Under the pieces are notes generated by a model. That model saw only the letters and a list, made by a program, of their open reading frames with translations. It was not told the DNA's origin and did not search any database. Below are positions 7,451 to 16,169 of a stretch of DNA of 64,000 nucleotides, piece by piece; within the stretch, counting starts at the first letter, position 1; every line of letters starts with the position of its first letter. Made by a program: the position numbers and the translations under genes. The DNA comes from Bacteroidota bacterium (GTDB taxonomy: Bacteria > Bacteroidota > Bacteroidia > Bacteroidales > JAAUTT01), in NCBI GenBank assembly GCA_023429135.1, contig JAEYWD010000006.1, positions 73,604 through 137,603 on the forward strand, in the 5' to 3' direction.

Positions 7451-10400
7451 TTATTTTTTATACTGCGACGGAGTAACCCCAAAATACTCCCTGAAACTTT
7501 TTGTAAAGTAAGCAAATGAGTTAAACCCAACTTTTTCCACCACTTCGGATATAGGCACATCCGATTTGCTCAATAATTCAGCAGCTTTCTTCAACCTTAC
7601 AATCCTGATAAATTCATGAACCGACTGCCCTGAAACCGCATCGATTTTACGATACAATTGAGCCCTGCTCATGCCAAGCTCCGACGAAAATAAATGAACG
7701 TCAAATTCCAGGTCCATCATGTGCTTTTCAACCACTTCGTAAGCCTTTTTCAAAAACTTTTCATCGGGTACCGACGGTGAAATTTCTTTCACCGAAGCAT
7801 CTGGTTCTTTTAAAAACTTTTTTCGTAACAATAAGCGTGATTGTAAAAGATTATGTACACGAGCCATTAATATCGGTGTATTGAATGGTTTGGTTATATA
7901 ATCATCAGCACCGTTTTCCAGTCCTTCCAGCGTGTTTTCTTCGGAATTTCTGGCGGTAAGCATTAAAATGGGTATATGGCATGTCCGTTCATCGGTTTTA
8001 AGTTTTCGGCAAAGCTCTAAACCGTCCATACCAGGCATCATTATGTCGCTTATAATTATATCCGGAATTTCATCTGTTGCTGCTCTATAAGCGGCATTAC
8101 CATCATCCGCAACTATTGTTCTGTACTGATGGCTAAATTCGTCCGAAATATAGTTGCGCATTTCTTCGTTGTCTTCTGCAATCAGCAACAAAGGAAGCCG
8201 GCTATTTTCCAGGTTATCGACAGTTTTTTCCTTCCCGGCAGCCTCCAAAGTTGTTTCAGGCTTTTGAGTCTCTACTGAAGCAATATTAACCGGCTCTTTT
8301 ACTGAGCCAACAATTTGAGAGGGATTTTCGCCAAACTCTTTTTTAAAACAAATTGTAAAATAATTTGGATCGCTGAAACCTGTTTGATAGGCGGCCTCCG
8401 AAACTCTTAAACCATTTTCGCGGATCAGTTGATAAGCTCTTTTCAACCGGATGGATTTAATGAGGTTATTGGGTGTAGAACCAGTAAGTGATTTTATTTT
8501 TCTATGCAATTGTGCCAGACTCACTGCAAAATGCTCCGAAAGCAGATCAACGCCTAAATCCTGATTCATCATATTTTCCTGGATAAAAAGCTTCAGTTCC
8601 AGAATAAAGTCTATATCCTTCTGCGGCAAACTGTTTTCCAGGTTCTCAGGCGTTTCCAGTTTCTGAAACCTGTTACGGAGGGTTCGCCGGTTCTCAACCA
8701 AAGAGTTTATTTGGGCATCCAGAAGCTTTATATCAAAGGGTTTTGTCATATAAACATCTGCACCGGTTGAAAGCCCTTCAACCTGATGTTCGATAGTATT
8801 ATTGGCAGTAAGCATTACTACCGGGATATGCGAGGTGTCAAAATTGCGGCGGAGTTCCCTGCAAAATTCATAGCCATCCATAACGGGCATCTGAACATCG
8901 GTTAATATAATATCAGGACTGATTTCCCTGGCACATTTTAATCCTTCCGCACCTTCTTCAGCCGTGAATACCTTGTAGCTTTTTTCGAAATGCTCTGCCA
9001 GATATTCCCGCAATTCAGCATTATCCTCAACTACCAATATACTCCGCAAATTATATTGTTTTTTGCCATCAGGTTGCTGAATACTCTCCAAATCTATTGA
9101 ACTTTCTACTTTAGAAATGGAATATTCCTGTTTTTCAGCTATCTCCAATTCGTTATCCGGGTAGCTTTCCTTTTCCGAAGGAACAATAACGGTAAACATT
9201 GCGCCGGATCCCATCTCCGAATCTACCTGTACCGTACCATGATGCATTTCCACAAGTTCCTTCACAATGGATAAACCAATGCCTGTCCCTTCCTTGTTTA
9301 CATCCAAAGAATTTTTAGCCTTATAAAACTGATTAAAAATTTTGCTCTTATCTTTTTCTGTAATACCAATTCCATTGTCGGCTACTATCAGCTTCAGGTG
9401 TTTTTTATTATCGATAATTAACTCTTCGGCACTAAGAGAAATAAAACCACCACTTTGAGTAAACTTAAGTGAATTTGATAACAAGTTCCAAATGACTTTC
9501 TCAATCTTTTCAGCATCAATATATCCAATAAGATTAGGTTCGACATTGTACCTGAGTTCAATGGATTTGTACCTGCACTCTTCTTTAAAAGCCTCGGCTA
9601 CTTCGGATATTACATCAGAAACCGCAGTTTTCCTAACCCGGAGCACATACTCCTTTTGAGTAATTTTCCTGAAATCAAGCAGATCGGTAATCAGTTTATA
9701 TAATCGTTTTGAGTTCCGGTTTATGATCATGAGCTTATTAACCTGTTCCTGACGGAGATTATCCGATTGTAATAAATCATTCACCGGGGCATCAATCAGA
9801 GTTAAAGGTGTTTTAAGATCGTGCGAAACGTTCGTAAAAAAGGCTAATTTCTTTTCGGTTAGTTCGTGCTCTTTTTTTATTTTAAAATCTGAAATCTCTT
9901 TTTCTTTTCGCAACTCCAATCTTTTGCTGTACCCATAAAAAAACAGGTACAACATTATGAAAAAGATAACAGCATAAAAAAGATAAGCGTACCAGCTCAG
10001 ATACCAGGGCGCACGTATATGAATAATCAAAAGAGTAGGTTTCCCTTCGTGGAGTTTATCCGAAGTTTTTATTTCAAAAGTATACTTACCCGGAAACAAA
10101 TTAGTGTAATTTACATAGTTGGTTTCCGAAAGGTAGGTCCAGTCCTTTTCCAAACCCGACAACCGGTAGGCGTAATTATGATATTTCTGATAACTTCTGT
10201 TTTTTGCAAAAAAATGGATTGAAAAAGAGTTCTTACTGAAAGGCAGCCAAATTTCAGTTGCCTCCTCCAGGGGCTTGTCCAGATATTGTTTTCCCTCGTG
10301 TTGCCGGATGCTTTGATTCTGGAAGGTAATATCGGAAATAATAACTTTTGTCCCTATTGAATCCCTGCTGACTTTGGAGGGATTTACGATGGTAAAACCG

Positions 10401-12259
10401 GCTGATGAGCCAAAGATTATCCTGCCATCGGAAGTTTTTACCGATCCCCTCTCCAGAAATTCATTGGCAGGAAGGCCGTGGTTATGGTTGAAATTCAACA
10501 CCTCTGATGTGAGCATATCAAACCGGCAGATTCCCGAAACCGTTCCTATCCACAAAAACCGGTCGTCCACCGACTCTATCCTCACCAGGTTATTGGAAAT
10601 CAAGCCGTCTTTTACTGTATATTTTCTATAGTTTGTTCCTTCTTTTGAAATATGTATCAAACCTGCTGAAGAGGCGAACCAATAGTCTCCCAGTTTATCC
10701 TGATAAAAGTCCTGTATAAAGTCCTTTATCTCCTGGTTCATTTTCGAAAGCCTGTTTTCCAGCACATTATTTTTCCAGTTAACGTGAAATAAACCTTTAT
10801 TACAAATAATGGCCAATAATTCACCATTCCGGTTTACACGAAGGGAACTGAACACATCATAAGTTATTTTACTGCCTTTATTATATAATTCAAATACATG
10901 TCCTGTTTTTTTTGTGAGATCATAATTTATTAAAATCCTTTCAAAGAATTGAGTAAGGATTAAAATGTTATTCTTATTTATTTCATGCAATTGAATAATT
11001 TGCTGCATTTCGTCCGGGGTCTCACTACTGGGATGATAGCTGTCCAACAATTTAAAATCAGGTGAATATTTGCCCATCAAACCGTCGTAGGTGCCCAAAA
11101 GGATATTATTATCCTGATCGACACTAAGGGCAGTAATTTTACTTCCTTTAAGGTCCTTTACAATTCTGTCGCTATGTAGGTTCCTGAATTTGCGGTTCTT
11201 TTCGTCCCACACCGAAAGTCCATAGTTGGTTCCAAAATAAATCAATGGCCCTTTGATGAACATTGAAATTCCTTCGTTGGCTACCAATGAGTTTTCATTG
11301 CCCTTTTCAGGAAGGATATTCTGAAACAATAAATTATCGGGCAGAATACATGTAATTCCGGCACCATGAGATGCAATCCAGATTTCATGATTATTACCGG
11401 GTAAAATATCATGTATACTGTTACTGTTTAGCGATGCATTGGTATTTTTATCACGGTTTAATGTTCTGGAAAATTGCAGGTTTTTATCAAGAATTATGAT
11501 TCCGTTGCCATCAGTTGCCAGCCAGATTTCCTGGTCAACTTTGGTTATTTTCCCAAAGAAGTGATGATTATTGATCTTTACCTGCACCGGTTCTCCATTA
11601 GGAACCAAATAAAACAAATGACCATTATAACAACCTGCCACAAGCTTTTCGTCAATCATTTGGAGAGTGGAGACAGGGCTATTGTTTAAATATTTAGCTG
11701 CAACAACTTTATAATCGCTATTACGGCTAAGGAGCCAAATCCCACCTTTAGTTTTAGCAAGCCAGATCCCTTGTTTTGAAAAACAGAAATCGGAAATATC
11801 GCTACCCTGATATATATTAATGTATTTATCGCCTTCTATTCTAAATATGGAAGACACCATGAGAAAATAAACGCTCCCCTGATCTTCCCTGATTTTCGTT
11901 ATAAACCCCTGAAATACGAGATTGAAAAAATTCGTTACCCGGTCATACTTATATAACCCGTTACCAGCAGCAACCCATAAAGTTTTTTTTGAGTCGTAAA
12001 AGATATAATTTATTTTAATACCTGTTAACTCCTTGTAAGTGTTAAAGCTTTTTCCATCGTATCGGGCAAGGCCATTTGTAGTTCCAATCCATAAATATCC
12101 GTAATCGTCCTGTTCGAGAGAAATAGCAATATTCCGTGGCAACCCGTCAATTTCGGTAAAATGCAGATACTTCTCCTGCTCCGATGAAAAGCCATTAAAG
12201 AAAAACAGGAGCATCCCCAACTCTAAAATTAATGTTTTGCAGAAGAATGTTAATCGCAT
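7451..12259 (-). CDS. Hybrid two-component system regulator with two receiver-AraC modules in tandem
   Basis: The 1602 residues include a signal peptide (1-26), a two-bladed Reg_prop beta-propeller sensor in the periplasm (about 30-670, with repeats such as DDYGYLWIGTTNGLARYDG), a Y_Y_Y domain (about 680-750), one transmembrane helix (about 755-778), HisKA with phospho-acceptor His813 (SHDLKTPLTLI), HATPase (about 910-1025; DNGIGI and GTGIGLSIV), receiver 1 (Asp1121), AraC domain 1 (about 1220-1318), receiver 2 (Asp1405) and AraC domain 2 (about 1497-1602). A usual HTCS stops after one receiver-AraC module at about 1300-1400 residues. Both receivers keep the acidic pair and Lys (MTKPFD, ITKPFN). 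It is divergent from susC and is presumed to activate it and the enzyme operon on sensing an oligosaccharide. Confidence 0.97.
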   Translation of the reverse strand: MRLTFFCKTLILELGMLLFFFNGFSSEQEKYLHFTEIDGLPRNIAISLEQDDYGYLWIGTTNGLARYDGKSFNTYKELTGIKINYIFYDSKKTLWVAAGNGLYKYDRVTNFFNLVFQGFITKIREDQGSVYFLMVSSIFRIEGDKYINIYQGSDISDFCFSKQGIWLAKTKGGIWLLSRNSDYKVVAAKYLNNSPVSTLQMIDEKLVAGCYNGHLFYLVPNGEPVQVKINNHHFFGKITKVDQEIWLATDGNGIIILDKNLQFSRTLNRDKNTNASLNSNSIHDILPGNNHEIWIASHGAGITCILPDNLLFQNILPEKGNENSLVANEGISMFIKGPLIYFGTNYGLSVWDEKNRKFRNLHSDRIVKDLKGSKITALSVDQDNNILLGTYDGLMGKYSPDFKLLDSYHPSSETPDEMQQIIQLHEINKNNILILTQFFERILINYDLTKKTGHVFELYNKGSKITYDVFSSLRVNRNGELLAIICNKGLFHVNWKNNVLENRLSKMNQEIKDFIQDFYQDKLGDYWFASSAGLIHISKEGTNYRKYTVKDGLISNNLVRIESVDDRFLWIGTVSGICRFDMLTSEVLNFNHNHGLPANEFLERGSVKTSDGRIIFGSSAGFTIVNPSKVSRDSIGTKVIISDITFQNQSIRQHEGKQYLDKPLEEATEIWLPFSKNSFSIHFFAKNRSYQKYHNYAYRLSGLEKDWTYLSETNYVNYTNLFPGKYTFEIKTSDKLHEGKPTLLIIHIRAPWYLSWYAYLFYAVIFFIMLYLFFYGYSKRLELRKEKEISDFKIKKEHELTEKKLAFFTNVSHDLKTPLTLIDAPVNDLLQSDNLRQEQVNKLMIINRNSKRLYKLITDLLDFRKITQKEYVLRVRKTAVSDVISEVAEAFKEECRYKSIELRYNVEPNLIGYIDAEKIEKVIWNLLSNSLKFTQSGGFISLSAEELIIDNKKHLKLIVADNGIGITEKDKSKIFNQFYKAKNSLDVNKEGTGIGLSIVKELVEMHHGTVQVDSEMGSGAMFTVIVPSEKESYPDNELEIAEKQEYSISKVESSIDLESIQQPDGKKQYNLRSILVVEDNAELREYLAEHFEKSYKVFTAEEGAEGLKCAREISPDIILTDVQMPVMDGYEFCRELRRNFDTSHIPVVMLTANNTIEHQVEGLSTGADVYMTKPFDIKLLDAQINSLVENRRTLRNRFQKLETPENLENSLPQKDIDFILELKLFIQENMMNQDLGVDLLSEHFAVSLAQLHRKIKSLTGSTPNNLIKSIRLKRAYQLIRENGLRVSEAAYQTGFSDPNYFTICFKKEFGENPSQIVGSVKEPVNIASVETQKPETTLEAAGKEKTVDNLENSRLPLLLIAEDNEEMRNYISDEFSHQYRTIVADDGNAAYRAATDEIPDIIISDIMMPGMDGLELCRKLKTDERTCHIPILMLTARNSEENTLEGLENGADDYITKPFNTPILMARVHNLLQSRLLLRKKFLKEPDASVKEISPSVPDEKFLKKAYEVVEKHMMDLEFDVHLFSSELGMSRAQLYRKIDAVSGQSVHEFIRIVRLKKAAELLSKSDVPISEVVEKVGFNSFAYFTKSFREYFGVTPSQYKK

Positions 12260-12303
12260 TTATATTAGTTTACCCGATTAAAAACTGTAAAGCTATTAGC
12301 ATA

Positions 12304-12311
12304 CAAAAATA
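12304..12311 (-). promoter_or_regulatory. Candidate -7 box for the HTCS gene
   Basis: On the minus strand 12311-12304 reads TATTTTTG, matching the Bacteroidota TAnnTTTG box 44 nt upstream of the HTCS start at 12259. No convincing -33 TTTG lies at the usual distance, so the call is weak. Confidence 0.35.
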
Positions 12312-12335
12312 AAAGGATCAGAATATCCATAAAAG

Positions 12336-12431
12336 TATAACTATAGTCTCCAGATGGTTTTGCACTGGCCAGAGAATAACTATGCATTTACACTAAATAA
12401 CTATCGTACAACCACATGTAAAAACTATCAG
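12336..12431 (+). promoter_or_regulatory. Array of four AACTAT direct repeats in the HTCS/susC intergenic region
   Basis: AACTAT occurs at 12339, 12378, 12399 and 12423, in the larger contexts TATAACTATAG, AATAACTATGC, AATAACTATCG and AAAAACTATCA. The middle two are exactly 21 bp apart and share AATAACTAT. Direct repeats about two helical turns apart are typical of AraC-family sites. The array lies between the HTCS promoter and the susC promoter, so it may serve autoregulation. It is absent upstream of 19048. Confidence 0.4.
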
Positions 12432-12499
12432 CACAGTCAAACACCTTTTAAACCATATTAGTAATCTTAATTTTCTGTTAATTTAGCAACAAAAATGAA

Positions 12500-12561
12500 A
12501 GAAACTCAAAGAATTTTGAGATTATTTTTAAGGGAAAAGAATGCGAATAACCCTAATTTTG
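12500..12561 (+). promoter_or_regulatory. Conserved operator and promoter of the susC operon
   Basis: A 33-nt motif (12500-12532; core CTCAAAGA, then TT, then GAGATTATTTT) is 28/33 identical without gaps to 18914-18946 upstream of the enzyme operon. It contains a perfect CTCAAA-gaat-TTTGAG inverted repeat. The box TAATTTTG (12554-12561) begins 49 nt after the CTC of the core, exactly as at the other site. The transcript would start near 12568, giving a leader of about 300 nt. Confidence 0.65.
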
Positions 12562-12722
12562 ACATCGAATGATGAAAATAATAATAAAATAAGTTTTTGT
12601 GGCAGGCGTAAATATTATTTCTGCAAAACTACTTTTTTTGGAAATTTAAATGGACCTCATTCTTATAGCTACTTTTATTATATTTAAATATAAAATCTAT
12701 TACTAAACTTAAATTATTAACT

Positions 12723-12749
12723 ATGAATAAACCGATCAATTCTCCTTAA
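12723..12749 (+). CDS. Possible 8-codon leader ORF in the susC mRNA
   Basis: ATG AAT AAA CCG ATC AAT TCT CCT TAA would encode MNKPINSP. It is preceded by an A/T-rich TTAAATTATTAACT stretch like that in front of other genes here (for example the genes at 17892 and 20688), and its stop lies 3 nt before a perfect hairpin. Translation is not proven; the length alone could be chance. Confidence 0.25.
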   Translation: MNKPINSP

Positions 12750-12752
12750 TGA

Positions 12753-12826
12753 GGGTTGGAACCGGCGGGTTCCAACCCAGGTCAATTCCAGACATTAAAA
12801 TTATTATTCCATTGGCGTTGGAATAA
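12753..12826 (+). promoter_or_regulatory. Two hairpins in the susC leader
   Basis: Hairpin 1 (12753-12778) has perfect 11-bp arms GGGTTGGAACC / GGTTCCAACCC around GGCG. Hairpin 2 (12804-12826) has 8-bp arms TTATTCCA / TGGAATAA. Neither is followed by a T-run, so they are not ordinary terminators. They end 39 nt before the susC ATG and could control translation or mRNA stability. Confidence 0.55.
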
Positions 12827-12865
12827 CAACGAATTATTAATTAATAATCTAGAAATTACAAATGT

Positions 12866-15800
12866 ATGAAAAAAATTTGTAGAAGATGCTTTTTGTCTCA
12901 ACTGAAGCTCTCGTCGAAAAAGCTACTACTTACGAAAGTCTCGTTGCTATTAGTCTTTGTTTTTACTTTAAATGTTTTCGCAACCACCCGTTTAAATAAT
13001 GCGGAACTCTACCCGAAGGTTAAGGGTCGTACCCTAACTGAGTCTACTCCAATTGACGGCATTCAGCAAATTGTGGTAACCGGTATAGTTAAGGACTCAC
13101 AATCTCAAGAACCTATACCTGGTGTTAATGTTGTCTTAGTTGGAACAACATCAGGAACTGTTACAGATTTGGATGGTAAATATTCAATCCCCGTTCCCTC
13201 TGTTGAATCTGTGTTGGAATTTTCTTTTGTTGGTTACGTTTCTCAGAAGATTGGGATAGGGGGGAGAACCGTTATAGACCTTTCACTAATTGCTGATGTA
13301 AAGAGCCTGGAAGAAATTGTCGTAGTTGGTTACGGTGTTCAGAAGAAAAAACTTGTAACAGGGGCAACCGTTCAGGTAAAAGGGGAAGAACTGGCAAAAA
13401 TGGTAACTCCCAATCTCCTTGATGCTATGAAAGGACAAACTCCAGGCGTTTCTATTTCATCTGCTTCGGCACAGCCTGGCGAGTCTCCTAAAATTGTGAT
13501 TCGCGGTATGGGCACAGTGAATGGTACTGGCCCATTGTATATTGTAGATGGCGTGCAAACTGGCAATATATCATTCCTCAACAGCAACGACATCGAAACT
13601 ATCGATATTTTAAAAGATGCAGCATCAGCCGCTATTTACGGGGTAAATGGCGCTAATGGGGTGGTCCTTGTTACTACCAAAACAGGAAAAGCAGGGAAAT
13701 CACAAATTTCGTACGATGGCTTTTTTGGCGTTCAGAACTTATACAAAAAAATGCCTTATTTGAACGCTCAGGAGTATGCTGTGATCATGAACGAGCAGAA
13801 TATTAACTCAGGACAGGCCCCTGCGTTCCCAACAGACGCTGCCTCCATGGCTGCATTAGGAGAAGGAACAGATTGGGTAAAAGAATTAATTACCAATAAT
13901 GCCCGTATACAAAATCATTCACTTGCTTTCTCGGGTGGAACTGAACAAAGCGTTTATTCAGCCGGCTTATCATACACAAGTCAGGATGGTATCATCGGTG
14001 GTCCTTCCAAATCGGGTTACGACCGATATACATTCAGAATAAATACCGAACATAAACTTTGGAAAGATATTATCAAAGCCGGACAACATCTCACCTATTC
14101 AAATACGGCTAAAAAAGGTGTAAGCACCAATAACTTGTATGATAATATTTTGGGAAAGGCCCACTTTACTTCGCCGCTTTTTGACCCCAATGATGCCGAT
14201 GGATTCCTCAATCCTGCCGGAGCAAGGGAAACAAGCCCGGTTTTGTTTATGAAGTACAATTACAATAACATCAGGAAAGAGGATAAAGTTATCGGAGATG
14301 CTTACCTTCAGGTTCAACCCATAAAAGGCCTGACTTTCAAGAGCACCTTTGCAATTGATTATTCATCCGGATCGTATCGTGATTACACTCCTATATACAA
14401 TATTGGATTTGAAACTCTGAATCTTGAAAGTAAAGTTTCGCAAAACTTATGGACTAATAAGGTAATGACCTGGGAAAATACAATGCATTATGTTACTTCA
14501 TTGGGCAAGCATCACATTGATGGGCTATTGGGAATGTCGGCCAGGCAAAATACCGGAGAAAACATTTATGGACAAAAATCAGGACTCCTGATCGACAGTT
14601 ATAATTATGCATGGTTGACCAATGCTAAGAACATTCCTATAACAACTGATGAAATAAAAGGAGGCCCCGATAATACACAAAGGTTGGTTTCATATTTCGG
14701 CCGGGTAAACTATAATTATAATGAAAAGTATTTGTTTACTGCGATTCTCCGTGCTGATGGTACTACCCGTTTCGCCCCTCAAAACAGGTGGGGATATTTT
14801 CCTTCATTCTCTGCGGGTTGGGTTATTACGAACGAAAACTTCATGAGACCTGCAGCAACCTGGTTGGATTTTCTAAAACTACGCGCCAGTTGGGGACAAA
14901 ATGGGAACCAGAATTTTGATGACTATCAATGGATGGCGACACTTACTACAGAAAATGCCGGATATTCATTTGGTTCAGAAGAAGGAGTCCTGTCTACAGG
15001 TATATTTGCAAAAAAATTGTCCAACCCTGATTTGCAATGGGAAGTATCGGAACAGATCAATATTGGCTACGATGCAAGGTTCTTTGGTGGTAAATTAAAC
15101 TCCTCGTTTGAATACTACTCTAAAACTACTGATAAATGGATCGTTGATGCTCCTTCAGCTACCATTAAAGGCGCTGATCCGGAATTTACCAACGGTGGTT
15201 CAGTTAGAAACAGTGGTATTGAATTTACTCTTGGATATAACAACAATGTGGGAGACCTGAGCTACTATGTGAATGGTAATATTACCTACAATAAAAATAA
15301 GGTAATATCTATTGAAAATGCTGCCGGTTTTTTTGAAGGCGGAGGAAATCTGCTATATACCAATGCTCCGAACTTTTTCCGGGTTAAGACAGATTATCCG
15401 ATTGGCTACTTTTATGGCTTAAAAACAGATGGTATTTTCCAGAACGAAGCTGAGATTCAAAACTATAAATCACAGAACGGAACCGTAATCCAGCCACTTG
15501 CAGAACCCGGGGATATTAAATTTGTCGATTCCAATAGCGATGGCGAGATTAATGAAAAGGATCGGACCATGATTGGAAACCCAAATCCCGACTATATTTT
15601 AGGATTTTCATTCGGGGCTGATTATAAGGGGTTCGATTTGTCTGTCACTACACAGGGGCAGTTTGGACAACAAATTGCAATGGGCTTCATCCATAACTAT
15701 AACGGACCTAAATCGAACTACCATCAGGTTTACCTGAATCGCTGGCATGGTGAAGGGACCTCCAACAGGTGGCCAAGAGTTACAAACAATACGGAAGGAA

Positions 15801-16096
15801 ACAGAAACTGGACTTACATGAGTGATCTTTTGCTTGATAATGGGGATTATCTTAAGATTTCAAATGTAACTATCGGATACGACTTCAAGAAATTATGGCA
15901 ATCGTGTCCACTTGCCCAATTAAGGTTCTATTTCACCGCCCAGAATTTGTACACTTTCACGAATTATCTTGGAATGGATCCGGAAATCGGATATGGGGTC
16001 AAAGATGCTTCGAATCATGATTATGCAACAGGAATCGATGTAGGTTACTACCCTCACCCACGCAACTATTTATTGGGACTTAGCGTGAAATTCTGA
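12866..16096 (+). CDS. susC-like: SusC/RagA-family TonB-linked outer-membrane glycan transporter
   Basis: The 1076 residues form a typical SusC: a long basic N-terminus and signal peptide (about 1-40), a carboxypeptidase-D-like domain (about 70-150: VTGIVKDSQSQEPIPGVNVV, SFVGYVSQ), the EEIVVVGYGVQKK segment, a plug (about 160-275, with VIRGMGTVNGTGPLYIVDGV and ILKDAASAAIYGVNGANGVV) and a 22-strand-type barrel ending LLGLSVKF. It imports oligosaccharides across the outer membrane with TonB energy, capped by the SusD encoded next. It has no N-terminal STN domain, so control should be by the HTCS and not by an anti-sigma relay. It is the first gene of the susC-susD-lipoprotein unit, downstream of the conserved operator. 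Confidence 0.97.
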   Translation: MKKICRRCFLSQLKLSSKKLLLTKVSLLLVFVFTLNVFATTRLNNAELYPKVKGRTLTESTPIDGIQQIVVTGIVKDSQSQEPIPGVNVVLVGTTSGTVTDLDGKYSIPVPSVESVLEFSFVGYVSQKIGIGGRTVIDLSLIADVKSLEEIVVVGYGVQKKKLVTGATVQVKGEELAKMVTPNLLDAMKGQTPGVSISSASAQPGESPKIVIRGMGTVNGTGPLYIVDGVQTGNISFLNSNDIETIDILKDAASAAIYGVNGANGVVLVTTKTGKAGKSQISYDGFFGVQNLYKKMPYLNAQEYAVIMNEQNINSGQAPAFPTDAASMAALGEGTDWVKELITNNARIQNHSLAFSGGTEQSVYSAGLSYTSQDGIIGGPSKSGYDRYTFRINTEHKLWKDIIKAGQHLTYSNTAKKGVSTNNLYDNILGKAHFTSPLFDPNDADGFLNPAGARETSPVLFMKYNYNNIRKEDKVIGDAYLQVQPIKGLTFKSTFAIDYSSGSYRDYTPIYNIGFETLNLESKVSQNLWTNKVMTWENTMHYVTSLGKHHIDGLLGMSARQNTGENIYGQKSGLLIDSYNYAWLTNAKNIPITTDEIKGGPDNTQRLVSYFGRVNYNYNEKYLFTAILRADGTTRFAPQNRWGYFPSFSAGWVITNENFMRPAATWLDFLKLRASWGQNGNQNFDDYQWMATLTTENAGYSFGSEEGVLSTGIFAKKLSNPDLQWEVSEQINIGYDARFFGGKLNSSFEYYSKTTDKWIVDAPSATIKGADPEFTNGGSVRNSGIEFTLGYNNNVGDLSYYVNGNITYNKNKVISIENAAGFFEGGGNLLYTNAPNFFRVKTDYPIGYFYGLKTDGIFQNEAEIQNYKSQNGTVIQPLAEPGDIKFVDSNSDGEINEKDRTMIGNPNPDYILGFSFGADYKGFDLSVTTQGQFGQQIAMGFIHNYNGPKSNYHQVYLNRWHGEGTSNRWPRVTNNTEGNRNWTYMSDLLLDNGDYLKISNVTIGYDFKKLWQSCPLAQLRFYFTAQNLYTFTNYLGMDPEIGYGVKDASNHDYATGIDVGYYPHPRNYLLGLSVKF

Positions 16097-16169
16097 TTTG
16101 AATAAAATGAAATGTCCACTATTTAAATATGAGATGATCAGACTGAAATTCCTGGTTATCCCATCTTTA

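Noticed and set aside
12833..12848. Palindrome ATTATTAATTAATAAT just before susC
   Set aside because: Pure A/T palindromes are expected by chance in this AT-rich leader, and no partner site is seen.
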